A stretch of 64,000 nt of DNA, from assembly GCA_038320555.1 (NCBI GenBank), contig JBBQEJ010000004.1, positions 16,150 to 80,149 of the forward strand, given 5' to 3'. A model generated the notes under the pieces. It was not told the origin of the DNA. It made no database searches and worked only from the letters and a program-made list of their open reading frames with translations. Each line of letters opens with the position of its first letter. Within the stretch, counting starts at the first letter, position 1. Made by a program: the position numbers and the translations under genes. Source of the stretch: JALZOC01 sp038320555 (GTDB lineage: Bacteria > Acidobacteriota > Vicinamibacteria > Vicinamibacterales > 2-12-FULL-66-21). Of this stretch, positions 18,970 to 28,090 are shown one piece after another.

Positions 18970-19815
18970 ATGCAAACCCTTGTCGACAATCTGCGATCCG
19001 GCCGGCGCGTCATCGCGGCCGAGCTGCGGCCGCCTCGTGCGGAACTGGAAGCCGCCGCCAGCAGGGATGCCTGGATCGACACGTATCACGCGGTGCGCAG
19101 CCTGGCGCGCGACGGCACGTTCGTGTTCCTGACCGACAGCGCCGTCGGATCGAGAGAAGAGGACAACCTTCGTCACCTCGTCATCAACCTGGGGACCGAT
19201 GTGCCGCGGTCGGGCGTGGTGCCGTTCCTGACGTGCAAGCACCCGCTCGAGTTCTGTTACGCCTATGCCGATCGCGCGCATCATCACGGGTTCGAGGCGC
19301 TCGTCGTGCTTGGAGGAGACAGGAGCCTTGGCCCCCCGCGTTCGGTGGACCATGCATGGCAGCTACGGGAGGAAATCCGACAGCGTGTGCCGAATCTCGC
19401 CCTGGGCGGGTGGGCCAACCCGCATGCCGACCCCGCCGCTCAGGTCGGACATCTTCTGGACGAACACGTCCATGCGGAGTTCTACCTGACGCAAATCGTC
19501 TCGCATCACAGTCGAGGGAAGGTCGAGCGCTTTCTGGAAGAGGGCCAGCGCCGGGGGTTGTCGCTCCCCGGACTCTTCGGCGTGTTCTATTACCGTTCAG
19601 CGAATCCAAAAACGCTGGCGGCCCTCAAGGGCTTTCTCCCCGTGCCGATCGACGAGCTCACCCGCGAGTTCGCGGAAGGCGCCTCATCCGAAGAAATCTG
19701 CGCGCGATCGATCCGCACGCTCACCGACGCGGGCGTCCGTCACTTTTACATCAGCAATCTCCCGCTCGGGCGCGCGGCGCTGACCCTGCACCGTATTCTC
19801 GAAAAAGTCGGCTAG
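18970..19815 (+). CDS. MetF-like (methylenetetrahydrofolate reductase fold) protein
   Basis: The 281-residue protein follows the MTHFR TIM-barrel layout: an N-terminal VIAAELRPPRAEL strand in place of the usual SxEFFPP, FVFLTDSAVG, VPFLTCKHPLEFCYAYADRAHHHGFEALVVLGGD (the region that in MetF binds FAD and folate), LGGWANPHADP, and FYLTQIVSHHSRGKVERFLEE. Key MetF residues are only partly conserved, so it may be a diverged paralogue rather than the housekeeping enzyme. It lies divergently next to the D-cysteine desulfhydrase-like gene, both being sulfur or one-carbon related, which may be coincidence. Confidence 0.7.
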   Translation: MQTLVDNLRSGRRVIAAELRPPRAELEAAASRDAWIDTYHAVRSLARDGTFVFLTDSAVGSREEDNLRHLVINLGTDVPRSGVVPFLTCKHPLEFCYAYADRAHHHGFEALVVLGGDRSLGPPRSVDHAWQLREEIRQRVPNLALGGWANPHADPAAQVGHLLDEHVHAEFYLTQIVSHHSRGKVERFLEEGQRRGLSLPGLFGVFYYRSANPKTLAALKGFLPVPIDELTREFAEGASSEEICARSIRTLTDAGVRHFYISNLPLGRAALTLHRILEKVG

Positions 19816-20468
19816 CCTCCCGACCCTTTGAACTGATCGTCCTCCTCGGCGAAGAGCACGTTGAAACTGGTGAGCGAGCCATAACAGCCGCTGATATAGC
19901 TCTGCAGCTTCACCTTGACGTCTTCCGGCATCTCCGCCGCGTTGACCTGCTGCTCCAGCGTACGCAGCCGATTGCGCACCATGACGATCTTGTGAAAGAA
20001 CGTCTCGATCGGCCAGCTCTTTTCCTGCAGCCCCTGGGTCCCGGCGCGCAGCACGAGGGTCCCGCCCCGCCACTTCTCGGCGGGAGCGACGGCAGTGATC
20101 CCTGCCTCTTCCCTGATCACCCGCCGCAGAATCATCTCGATATCCATACCGGAATCCTCACTCATGGGGGGCGCGACGCGTTCACGTTCGCTGACGATGG
20201 GAAAGGGGTCGCGATCGGTCCTGGCCGGCGCGCGCCGTGCGACCTCGCGAGACGGCGTCGTCGACTGGCCTCCCCAGCCGCGTGACACTGACTCCTGCGA
20301 GACGCGGGGACCGCCCCGGTAGTTGTGCTCGCTCTGACAAAACCCGCACACGACGCGTATCGGCTGCCCCTCGGCATCGGCCGCCACCACCGTGTGCATG
20401 CGATCGGTTTTGCACGCCCGGCAGAAATCCTCGAGCGACTCCCCGGCGCGGTATGAGCGTGATGTCAC
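19812..20468 (-). CDS. Zinc-ribbon protein of unknown function
   Basis: The 218-residue protein starts at GTG 20468, with TACCAT ending 6 nt upstream. Two Cys pairs near the N-terminus (FCRACKTDRMHTV and VCGFCQSEHNYRG) form a four-Cys zinc ribbon. A basic Ser/Arg-rich linker (about residues 55-105) leads to a helical C-terminal domain (IEMILRRVIREEAG..., WPIETFFHKIVMVRNRLRTLEQQVNAAEMPEDVK...) and a Tyr/Ser/Asn patch before an acidic end. No family name comes to mind. Regulatory or nucleic-acid binding by the ribbon is a guess. It ends 4 bp inside the convergent MetF-like gene. Confidence 0.7.
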   Translation of the reverse strand: MTSRSYRAGESLEDFCRACKTDRMHTVVAADAEGQPIRVVCGFCQSEHNYRGGPRVSQESVSRGWGGQSTTPSREVARRAPARTDRDPFPIVSERERVAPPMSEDSGMDIEMILRRVIREEAGITAVAPAEKWRGGTLVLRAGTQGLQEKSWPIETFFHKIVMVRNRLRTLEQQVNAAEMPEDVKVKLQSYISGCYGSLTSFNVLFAEEDDQFKGSGG

Positions 20469-20496
20469 AAGGGCATGGTAACAAATTGCCGTTCGA

Positions 20497-20643
20497 ACAG
20501 GAGTGACGGGAGGAACGAGAGGCCGTTCGCTTTCTCACTCTCAAAACGCCGCACCCGGTCCTTTCAAGGGAGCATCAGGAGAAAATCGGGAGGCATTTTG
20601 GGTCTTGAATGGATTCTCCGTTCCTCTCGTTCCTCATGTTTGA
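20497..20643. repeat. Long inverted repeat in the divergent intergenic region
   Basis: GAGGAACGAGAGG at 20510-20522 is matched perfectly by CCTCTCGTTCCTC at 20623-20635. The outer bases AACAGGAG/CTCATGTTT and inner CAAAACGCC/GGCATTTTG pair imperfectly. The element fills the gap between the zinc-ribbon gene and the aminotransferase gene. Confidence 0.65.
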
Positions 20644-20667
20644 ATGGTGACTAGGTATACTCGGATC

Positions 20668-21852
20668 ATGGGCCATTTCCTCGATGCCGTGCCGTTCTCA
20701 GGCATTATCCGCATCCGCGACATGATGTACGGCGTCAAGGATCCGTTTCGCCTCGACCAGGGGGACGTGAGCTTCGACGCCCCCGAGACGGTCAAGCGCG
20801 CGATGCACCGCGCGATCGACGACAACCACAGTCATTACGTGCAGACAACCGGCATTCCGCGGCTGCTCGAACTTCTCGTCGCGAAGATGCGCACGGTCAA
20901 CCGCATCCCGGTCGGCGGGCCCGACGAGGTCATGGTGACCACGGGCGGCATCCACGGGCTGTTCATCGTCTGCCAGTCGCTGTTCGAACCGGGCGATGAG
21001 GTGATCGTTCCGGATCCCGAGTGGCCGCCCAGTATGGGCAACATCAAGGCCGCGAGGGCGGTGCCTGTGCCCTGCCGTCTGCACGAGACGCTGGGCTGGC
21101 GGTACGATCTCGCGGAGCTCGAGTCAACCATTACCCCCAGGACGCGCGCGATCTACATCAATTCTCCACACAACCCCACAGGCGGCGTACTCACTCGGCA
21201 GGATGTCGCAGCCATTGCGGACCTGTGCCGCGACCGGAAGCTGTGGCTCATCTCGGACGAGGCGTATGAGGATGTCCTGTTCGATGGCGCCGAGCATGTC
21301 AGTGCCGCGTCGCTCCCGGGCATGTACGAGCGGACGATCTCGCTCTTCACGTTCAGCAAGTCGTACGCCATGACGGGCCTGCGCCTCGGATACGTCGCGA
21401 CGCTCGACGCCCGTCTTCGCGAACGGATGAAGAAGGCGCTGTTTTACACCGCCAGCAACGTGTCCTCGGTGGTGCAGTTTGGCGGGGTTGGGGCGCTCGA
21501 AGGATCGCAGTCCAATATCGCGGTATTCCGGCAGGAACTGGAAGGGCGCCGCGATCTGTTCTACGACGGAATCAGGACGTATGCGGCCGGGGTGTTCAGC
21601 GGTGCCCCACCCAAGGGGGCCTTCTACGCGTTTTTGCGAATCGACCGATCGTGGCGCCCGGAGCACCCGACGGCATCGGGCTCTCAATCGTGGGCAATGG
21701 CGGAATTCCTGATTTCACGCGGGCGCATCGGATGCGTGCCCGGTGTGGATTTCGGCGCGAACGGCGAAGGGTATGTCCGGTTCTGCTTCGCGCGCGACCG
21801 GGCGGAGCTCACCGGCGCGTTGGAGTCGATGCGCACGATCTTCGCGAACTGA
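20668..21852 (+). CDS. Fold-type I aminotransferase (class I/II)
   Basis: ATG 20668 gives 394 residues and is preceded by TATACT ending 6 nt upstream. An earlier in-frame GTG at 20644 adds non-family sequence. PLP motifs are clear: TTGGIHGLFIVCQ, NSPHNPTGGVLT (Asn ligand), ISDEAYEDVLFDG (Asp and Tyr), and the Schiff-base Lys in TFSKSYAMTGLRLGYV. The Arg for the substrate carboxylate is in GYVRFCFARDR. Aspartate/aromatic-type aminotransferases share this layout; the amino donor cannot be named. Confidence 0.9.
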   Translation: MGHFLDAVPFSGIIRIRDMMYGVKDPFRLDQGDVSFDAPETVKRAMHRAIDDNHSHYVQTTGIPRLLELLVAKMRTVNRIPVGGPDEVMVTTGGIHGLFIVCQSLFEPGDEVIVPDPEWPPSMGNIKAARAVPVPCRLHETLGWRYDLAELESTITPRTRAIYINSPHNPTGGVLTRQDVAAIADLCRDRKLWLISDEAYEDVLFDGAEHVSAASLPGMYERTISLFTFSKSYAMTGLRLGYVATLDARLRERMKKALFYTASNVSSVVQFGGVGALEGSQSNIAVFRQELEGRRDLFYDGIRTYAAGVFSGAPPKGAFYAFLRIDRSWRPEHPTASGSQSWAMAEFLISRGRIGCVPGVDFGANGEGYVRFCFARDRAELTGALESMRTIFAN

Positions 21853-21906
21853 CGCCACGGAAGAACACGGATGATCTCGTCCGGGTCGGAAAGTGAGCCA
21901 GGACTG

Positions 21907-22647
21907 CTAGCGCACGTGGCGGCCGCCGTCAACCCGGATGGTATCGCCCGTCACGAAGTCTGATTCCAGGAGAAACGCGACCGCCTTGACGATTTCCTGT
22001 TCGCCGCCCCATCGTCCGAGCGGCGTGGACGCTTCAACGGCTGTCTGCTCCTCGGTCGTGGTGCCAGGCGGCGGGAGGATCGGACCGGGAGCAATCGCGT
22101 TGACGAGAATCTGATCGCTCGCGAGCTCGAGCGCGAGCGCTTCGGTGAGGCCAATGATGGCGCGTTTGGCGACGTAGTACGGGACGTACCCCTTGTAGCG
22201 GGGCCGGCCGCTGGCCGCGACCCAGTCGGTAAAGTTGATGATGCGCCCGCCGCCCGAGGCGCGCAAGGGAGCAAGCGCTGCGCGCGCACAAAGGAATGCC
22301 CCCTTGAGATCGACGTCGATGACCGAATCCCATGCGGCTTCATCGATCTGCTCGAACGCTGCGGACGAATACACCGACGCCATGTTGATCAAAACGTCAA
22401 GCCGTCCGAGCGACGTCACCGCGTCGTTGACCAGGCGCTGACAGTCGCGGGCCTGCGACACATCGGCCTGGATGACGACGACACGCCGCCCCGCGGCGCG
22501 AATGCCGTCGGCGGCGTCTTCTGCCTCCCGACGCGACCGGTTGTAGCACAGCGCCACGTCCATCCCCCGGCGCGCGAGATCGATCGCGATGGCGGCGCCT
22601 ATCCGTTTGCCGCCCGTGATCAGCGCGACACGGTCGTGCAGCTCCAT
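21907..22647 (-). CDS. Short-chain dehydrogenase/reductase
   Basis: The 246-residue SDR has a slightly unusual cofactor loop, TGGKRIGAAIA, resembling pteridine-reductase-type proteins rather than TGxxxGxG. It also shows NMAS in place of NAG, the catalytic YYVAK (Tyr-x-x-x-Lys) and the C-terminal DFVTGDTIRVDGGRHV. The Ser of the triad is replaced or shifted (NFTDWVAASG). NADPH is likely from the Arg residues after strand 2 (YNRSRREA). TATAAT on the minus strand ends 8 nt before the ATG. Confidence 0.85.
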   Translation of the reverse strand: MELHDRVALITGGKRIGAAIAIDLARRGMDVALCYNRSRREAEDAADGIRAAGRRVVVIQADVSQARDCQRLVNDAVTSLGRLDVLINMASVYSSAAFEQIDEAAWDSVIDVDLKGAFLCARAALAPLRASGGGRIINFTDWVAASGRPRYKGYVPYYVAKRAIIGLTEALALELASDQILVNAIAPGPILPPPGTTTEEQTAVEASTPLGRWGGEQEIVKAVAFLLESDFVTGDTIRVDGGRHVR

Positions 22648-22670
22648 GTGAGGCGATTATAGAATCCCGC

Positions 22671-22713
22671 ATCACTAATCACTAATCTGGAATCATTAGT
22701 GATTAGAGTGATT
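22671..22713. repeat. Inverted repeat of TCACTAAT units
   Basis: ATCACTAATCACTAAT pairs with ATTAGTGATTAGAGTGAT around the loop CTGGA. It lies just past the LigD-polymerase stop and before the SDR promoter on the minus strand, so it may act as a terminator for the former. There is no T tract, so this is uncertain. Confidence 0.6.
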
Positions 22714-22721
22714 GCCCTTCC

Positions 22722-23600
22722 TTAAACGCGAGGGAGCGTTTGGCGGTGGCCGAAGAAACTCGACCAGGGAGATTTCGCGCGCATGCGTCGCTCGGCGGTC
22801 TTGATGTTGAACACGATCGGATCGAGCCGGGGGCTGACCTCATCCCAGTCGAGCGGCATCGACACCGGCGCCCGCGGCCGCCACCGCACGGAAAAGGGGG
22901 GCGCGATCGTCTGTCCCGGCGCGTTGCGCATGATGTCCAGATACACCGGCGCGCGCCGCTTCGCCTTGCGGGATTCCACCGTGACGAGCTTCGGATGTTC
23001 GAGCGCCATCTCGGCGGCAATAGCGAAGGCGTATGCGCGCACTTTGTCCTGCACGGCGCCGCGACGGAGCGGGACGAACACGTGCAGGCCGCGCCCGCCC
23101 GACGTTTTCACGTACGGTTCGAGCCCATGATCCTCCAGCTTGGCGCGGAGCAGGAGGGCCACGCGCGCGGCTGATGCAAAATTATCGGAAGGATCGAGGT
23201 CGAAGGCGAGCCAGTCCGGCTTGTCGAGCTCGTCGACGCGGCTGTTCATCACGTGCATGGCGATGCAGCCCAGATTGACGAGCGTGAGCAGGGTCTTGCG
23301 CGTGCCGCCGACGATGTAGTCGACGTCACGGCCGGCCGAGGGGGCCGCAATCGTCATGGTCGGGACGTCGTCGGACAAACTCTCCGGCGCTTGTTTCTGG
23401 TAGAAGCAGGACTTCCGGATACCGTCGGGACACCGCTCCATCATGACGGCGCGGCTCTTCATCCACGGCAGGATCTGGCCAGCGATGCGCGTGTAAAACT
23501 GGGCCAGATCCAGCTTCGTCAGGCCCTCGTCGGGCCAGAACGGTTTCGCCGGATTCGTAATAATGGTGCCGCCGAGCCTGACGCCGGGGCTTTTCACACC
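22722..23600 (-). CDS. LigD-type DNA polymerase/primase domain, stand-alone
   Basis: GTG 23600 begins MKSPGVRLGGTIITNPAKPFWPDEGLTKLDLAQFY, the start of the archaeo-eukaryotic primase-type domain of LigD, and gives 292 residues. The catalytic motif FDLDPSDN and the nucleotide-binding YVKTSGGRGLHVFVPL are intact, as is the ERCPDGI-K-xCFYQK region. Ligase and nuclease domains are absent, so it is the polymerase module of bacterial non-homologous end joining encoded alone; the ligase may be elsewhere. The frame is open to 23729, but the extra N-terminus is Arg-rich and not family-like. Confidence 0.85.
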   Translation of the reverse strand, partial: GVKSPGVRLGGTIITNPAKPFWPDEGLTKLDLAQFYTRIAGQILPWMKSRAVMMERCPDGIRKSCFYQKQAPESLSDDVPTMTIAAPSAGRDVDYIVGGTRKTLLTLVNLGCIAMHVMNSRVDELDKPDWLAFDLDPSDNFASAARVALLLRAKLEDHGLEPYVKTSGGRGLHVFVPLRRGAVQDKVRAYAFAIAAEMALEHPKLVTVESRKAKRRAPVYLDIMRNAPGQTIAPPFSVRWRPRAPVSMPLDWDEVSPRLDPIVFNIKTAERRMRAKSPWSSFFGHRQTLPRV

Positions 23601-23752
23601 TGTCCCGCCCGCATTTGGGCACGACCGTGCGCATCGGCGTCCGCCGGGCGCGCGCGCTGGCCGTCGATTGAGAGGAGGTGACCCGTCTGCATCAAAGAAA
23701 TGAACGCGCCAATCGGCGTATTGTGACACTGATTCCCGGTGTAAAGTACACG

Positions 23753-23809
23753 GAATTACTGATTTTCATTGTTCATTGAAGTTCAATCAGCAATCGCAAT
23801 CAGCAATTC
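23753..23809. repeat. Short inverted repeat upstream of the class V aminotransferase
   Basis: GAATTACTGATTTTCATTG pairs with CAATCGCAATCAGCAATTC. AATCAGCAAT-type words also repeat in tandem on the right arm. It lies in the promoter region of the gene starting at 23861. Confidence 0.5.
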
Positions 23810-23860
23810 ACCGGTGATTCGTCCTTCAAGTGGAGTTCGATAGGAAATCAGGGCTGAGCC

Positions 23861-25153
23861 ATGCTGACACGACGATCGTTTCTTCAGACGACCGGGACCG
23901 TCGGTGCGGTGGCGGTGGCCGCGTTCGGCAACGACGGGTTAGCGCGTGTACAGGCGGCGGGGCGGCGTGTCGAGAGTCTGAATCCATCCGACGTCGCGGC
24001 GGACGAGACTTACTGGCGAGAGATCCAGCAGGCATTCACGCTCGACCGTACCATCATCAATCTGAATAACGGCGGGTGTTCGCCGAGCCCGCGCGTCGTG
24101 CACGAGGCCTTCAAGCGCTATCTCGACATCTCCAACCAGGCGCCCGTTTACCACATGTGGCAAATCCTCGAGCCGAACATCGAGAGCGTGCGGCGGCGGC
24201 TGGCTGCCGAATTCGGCTGCGATCCGGAAGAGCTCGCCATCACCCGCAACGCCAGCGAAGCGCTGCAGACCGCGCAGCTCGGGATCGATCTCAAACCGGG
24301 CGACGAGGTCGTGACGACGAACCAGGACTATGGCCGGATGTTGACGACGTGGGATCAGCGCGTGCGGCGCGACAACATTCGCGTCAGGCAGATCTCGTTT
24401 CCGGTGCCGCCGCCCTCGTTGAACGACCTGGCGACTCGATTGATCGGCGCGATCACCCCCGCGACGAAAGTCCTGCACTTCTGTCACATCACGAATCTGA
24501 CCGGACAGATTTTTCCTGTGAAACAGATTTGCGACGAGGCCCGCCGCCGCGGCGTGAAGACGATCGTCGATGGCGCGCATGCGTTTGCGCAGTTTCCGTT
24601 CACGGTGAGTGAGCTCGGGTGTGACTACTACGGGACGAGCCTGCACAAATGGCTGCTCGCGCCAATCGGAACCGGATTTCTGTACGTTCGCCGGGAACAC
24701 ATCGCCAGCCTGTGGCCGCTGCAGCCGGCGGCCGCGGCACAGACCGACAATATCCGCAAGTTCGAGGAAATCGGGACGCATCCCGCGGCCAATCACAACG
24801 CGATTGCCGAGGCGCTCAGTTTTCACGAAGGCATCGGCGCGGAACGCAAGGCCGCTCGACTTCGGTATCTCCGCGACCGGTGGGCAAAGCGCCTCGCGCG
24901 CAACCCGAAGGCGCACATCCACACCAGCTTGGATCCGGCGCAGTCCTGCGCCATTGCGAACGTCCAGATCAACGGCGTGCCGACCGGCAAGGTGGTGACA
25001 CGCCTGTGGGACCGCTGGCGCATCATCGCGACGCCAATCGTGCACGCCGAGTTCGAGGGTGTCCGCGTCACGCCAAACGTCTACACGACGCTCGAGGAGA
25101 TCGATACGTTCGCGGCGGCGATGGAAGAAATCGCCGCGAAGGGTGTGCCCTAA
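23861..25153 (+). CDS. Class V aminotransferase-like enzyme, Tat-exported (isopenicillin-N epimerase-like)
   Basis: The leader MLTRRSFLQTTGTVGAVAVAAFG is a Tat signal (RRSFLQ), so the 430-residue protein is exported folded with its cofactor. Family features are INLNNGGCSPSPRVV, NASEALQTAQLGIDL, VDGAHAFAQFPF (Asp/His of the PLP site) and the Schiff-base Lys in DYYGTSLHKWLLAPIGTGF. The C-terminal RVTPNVYTTLEEID is the usual small-domain end. CefD-like epimerases, cysteine desulfurase-like lyases and transaminases share this scaffold, so the reaction is open. Confidence 0.85.
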   Translation: MLTRRSFLQTTGTVGAVAVAAFGNDGLARVQAAGRRVESLNPSDVAADETYWREIQQAFTLDRTIINLNNGGCSPSPRVVHEAFKRYLDISNQAPVYHMWQILEPNIESVRRRLAAEFGCDPEELAITRNASEALQTAQLGIDLKPGDEVVTTNQDYGRMLTTWDQRVRRDNIRVRQISFPVPPPSLNDLATRLIGAITPATKVLHFCHITNLTGQIFPVKQICDEARRRGVKTIVDGAHAFAQFPFTVSELGCDYYGTSLHKWLLAPIGTGFLYVRREHIASLWPLQPAAAAQTDNIRKFEEIGTHPAANHNAIAEALSFHEGIGAERKAARLRYLRDRWAKRLARNPKAHIHTSLDPAQSCAIANVQINGVPTGKVVTRLWDRWRIIATPIVHAEFEGVRVTPNVYTTLEEIDTFAAAMEEIAAKGVP

Positions 25154-25181
25154 ACCCGTATCCCGGATCCCGCAGTCAGCC

Positions 25182-26641
25182 CTACTTCACCGGGTTGCCA
25201 TCCGCGTCGTAAATCTGAAGCTCTCCCTTCTTCCGGAGGGTGTCCGTGATCTTCGACGCGTCGCCGACCGCCACGATCTGCAGCCGATCAGGTCCCCAGT
25301 ACTTTTGCGCCGCGGCCTGTGCCTGCGCCGCGGTGACCGCCATCACTCGTTGCGGATAGGTATCCCAATAGTCCGCCGGCAGGCTGTACTGCCAGTTGTC
25401 GATGTAATAGCCGAGCACCTGTGCTGGATTTTCGAGGTCGCGCGCGAAGCTCCCGACGATGGCGCGCTTGGCATCGGCAAGCTCGAGATCCGGCACGGGC
25501 TTGTCTCGAAGTTCGGCGATTTCCGCCAGGAGATCGCTGAGCGCCGGCTCGGTGACGTCGGTTCGGACGCTCGTGCACGAGGTCCAGGAACCCCGATATT
25601 GGGTTGCCGAGAATCCGCTCCCGATACCGTAGGTGTATCCCTTCTCCTCGCGCAGGTGGCGGAATAGCCGGCCCATTGTGCCGCCGAGCACGCGGTTCAC
25701 GACGCTCAGCGCAGCGTAGTCGGGATCCTTGCGCGTCATCGACTGCGTACCAACGTACAACGTCGTCTGCACTGATCCGGGACGGGCGATCAGGTACACC
25801 TTCGGTGGTCCCATCGGAGGAGGATCGACAACCGCAGGCTGCGCGACACCTGCCTTCTTCCAGGCCCCGAGCTTTGTCTCGACCAGCTTGCGTGCCTCGG
25901 CCATCGAGATGTCCCCTGCGAACGCGATCGCGGCATGGCAGGCCCGTAGTGCGTGCGATGGAACTCCGCGAGCGCTTCGGGTGTGATGGCGTCGAGGTTG
26001 GCCGCCGTCGGAGACACTCTGCCTGCCGGATGCGATCCAAAGACCACCCGGTTGAACGTCTCGCTCGCCAGGAAGCCGGGTTGCGTCCGTTGCTGAATGA
26101 GACCTGCTTTCGCGCGAGTCTTGAGACGATCCCACTCTTCGGGCGCGAACGCAGGGTTCAAAAGGATGTCCGCCGCGAGATCCATCAGCTTGTCGAAGTT
26201 CTCGGACAGCGCGCTGCCGGATACCGAAGCGGTGGTCCCCGAAAGACCGCTTGCCACGTTGAGGCCCGCCGCCATGGTCTCGAGAGCTTCTGAGATCTGA
26301 GGAGACGTCCGCGTCTTCGTTCCCTCGCGCATCAGCGATGCGGTGTAGTTTGCCAGCCCGATTTTATCGGCGGGATCGAAATAGCCGCCGGCGCCCCTGA
26401 TGAGAAGAGTGAACGTGATTTGCGGGAGTCGACGATCCTCGAGCACCATGAGATGGAGCCCATTGGCCAGATCCGCTTCCTGCGGGCGCGGCAATTTCAC
26501 CTTGAGGACATCGTTCGAGACCGGTGCTTTCCCTTTCAGGACCATCTTCGTCGCCGACGGCGGCGGGGCCGTGGCGGGCGCTTGGGGGGGCGCGCCTGCG
26601 AGAAAGCCGATAGCGGCGAGCCCGAGTACCGCGGCGATCAT
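25182..26641 (-). pseudogene. M16 peptidase, non-catalytic partner subunit, one-base frameshift
   Basis: From ATG 26641 the protein has a signal peptide (MIAAVLGLAAIGFLAGAPPQ) and M16 folds. Where the active subunit has HxxEH this one reads KIGLANYTASLM, so it is the zinc-free partner. The first frame ends in HRTHYGPAMP, and the second resumes with AAIAFAGDISMAEARKLVE. Inserting one A in GCCATGCC at about 25933-25939 gives the expected HYGPANAAIAFAGDI and a single frame of about 485 residues. The C-terminal half has GGTMGRLFRHLREEKGYTYGIGSGF, the R/Y motif of M16 C domains. The ATG overlaps the stop of the catalytic subunit as TAATG. Confidence 0.9.
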
Positions 26642-27984
26642 TACTGGGCTCCTTTGGGCCCCGCGGCCTTTGGCGTGGTCAACACGACGCTCCGGTTGGT
26701 CTTCACGAGGTATTGCCTCGCCACGCGCTGCACGTCAGCGGCCGTGACCTTCGCAATGCGGTCCGCCCGCGTATTGATACGATCGGGATCGTCAAAGAAC
26801 ATCGCGTCCTCCGACAACAGGTAGGCCCGGGTGAACGAGCTGCCCAGGCCGCTCACAACCGATCGCCGGACTCCGATGCGGGCCTTTTCAATCTCCCAGC
26901 CCTCAATTGGAGCCGTCTTCACGCGTTCGGTTTCCTGGTCGATTGCGGCTTCGAGCTCCGAGAGCGTCTTGCCAGGCATGGCGACAGCCGAGATGGCAAA
27001 AAGACCGGGGCCGCGACTGCCGTCGGTTCCCGCACCCACGCCGCTCGACAATTGCTTCTGCCGAACGATCGATTCGTAGAATCGCGAGCTACGGCCGCCC
27101 GACAGGATAGTCCCCAGCACGGACAGCGCGTCGTTGTCGGGAGACGAGCTCGGCGGAATCTTATAAGCCATGTCCAGACGCGGAAACCGTGCGAGCGCGT
27201 CCTCGAGCGTCAGCCGGCGCTCTTCCGTCTGCGGCGGCTCCGACACATCGACCTGCGGGGGGGCGGGTTGCTTGGGAATCGCGCCGAAGTATTTCTCCAT
27301 CTTCGCGAGCGTGGTTTTCGTATCGATGTCACCCACAATGCCGACGACCGCATTGTTTGGTGCGTAGTACATCTTGAAGAACGCCAGTACGTCGTCAACG
27401 CTCGCGGCGTTCAGATCGGCCATCGAGCCGATCACCGAGTGCTCGTAGGCGAAGTTTTCGTAGGCCAGCTCGTCGATCGCCTCGAAGGTTTTGCCATACG
27501 GCTGGTTATCGACCCCGAGCCGGCGCTCTTCCTGCACCGCGTTTCGCTGGTTGTCGAGGTTTTCTTTGGTAATCGTGAGCGATCGCATCCTGTCGGCCTC
27601 GAGAAACAGCGCGAGATCCAGCTGATTGGCCGGCAGGGTCTCGTAGTACATCGTCCGATCCTTGCTCGTCGTACCGTTCATGATTCCGCCGTTCATGAAC
27701 ATGAGGTACGGGTGCTCGTTCTGTCCGACGTTCTCGGATCCCTTGAACATCATGTGTTCGAAGAGATGCGCGAACCCCGTGCGCCCTTTGCGCTCGTCGC
27801 GCGAGCCCACGTTGTAGTTGACGACAATCGAGAACACGGGGGCCGCGTGATCTTCGGACACGATGACGCGTAAACCGTTCGAGAGTTTCGTGTCCGTGAA
27901 CTGGATCTTGCGGAGCGGTGCGGCGGCGATGCCGAGCACCACGATCACGCCGGCGGCACACAACTGTTTCAATGGGGCAGTCAT
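26641..27984 (-). CDS. M16 zinc peptidase, catalytic subunit
   Basis: The 447-residue exported protein has a leader (LCAAGVIVVLGIAAAP) and the inverted zinc motif HLFEHMMF (H-x-x-E-H), with the third ligand Glu downstream in the AVQEERRLGVDNQPYG region. The C domain shows GGRSSRFYESIVRQKQLSSGV. Good ribosome site (GGAGGGA) before ATG 27984. It pairs with the downstream non-catalytic M16 protein to form the heterodimeric chamber typical of pitrilysin/PqqL-type periplasmic peptidases that degrade short peptides. Confidence 0.95.
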   Translation of the reverse strand: MTAPLKQLCAAGVIVVLGIAAAPLRKIQFTDTKLSNGLRVIVSEDHAAPVFSIVVNYNVGSRDERKGRTGFAHLFEHMMFKGSENVGQNEHPYLMFMNGGIMNGTTSKDRTMYYETLPANQLDLALFLEADRMRSLTITKENLDNQRNAVQEERRLGVDNQPYGKTFEAIDELAYENFAYEHSVIGSMADLNAASVDDVLAFFKMYYAPNNAVVGIVGDIDTKTTLAKMEKYFGAIPKQPAPPQVDVSEPPQTEERRLTLEDALARFPRLDMAYKIPPSSSPDNDALSVLGTILSGGRSSRFYESIVRQKQLSSGVGAGTDGSRGPGLFAISAVAMPGKTLSELEAAIDQETERVKTAPIEGWEIEKARIGVRRSVVSGLGSSFTRAYLLSEDAMFFDDPDRINTRADRIAKVTAADVQRVARQYLVKTNRSVVLTTPKAAGPKGAQ

Positions 27985-28090
27985 ACGTGCTCCCTCCGAA
28001 GCCTCGTCACGGTGCTGAACCTGAAGGACCCCGAACGCCCGTCGGACCCTGCCGGGAACCCGGAGACCCTAGAGAGGAACCCGTGGAAAC

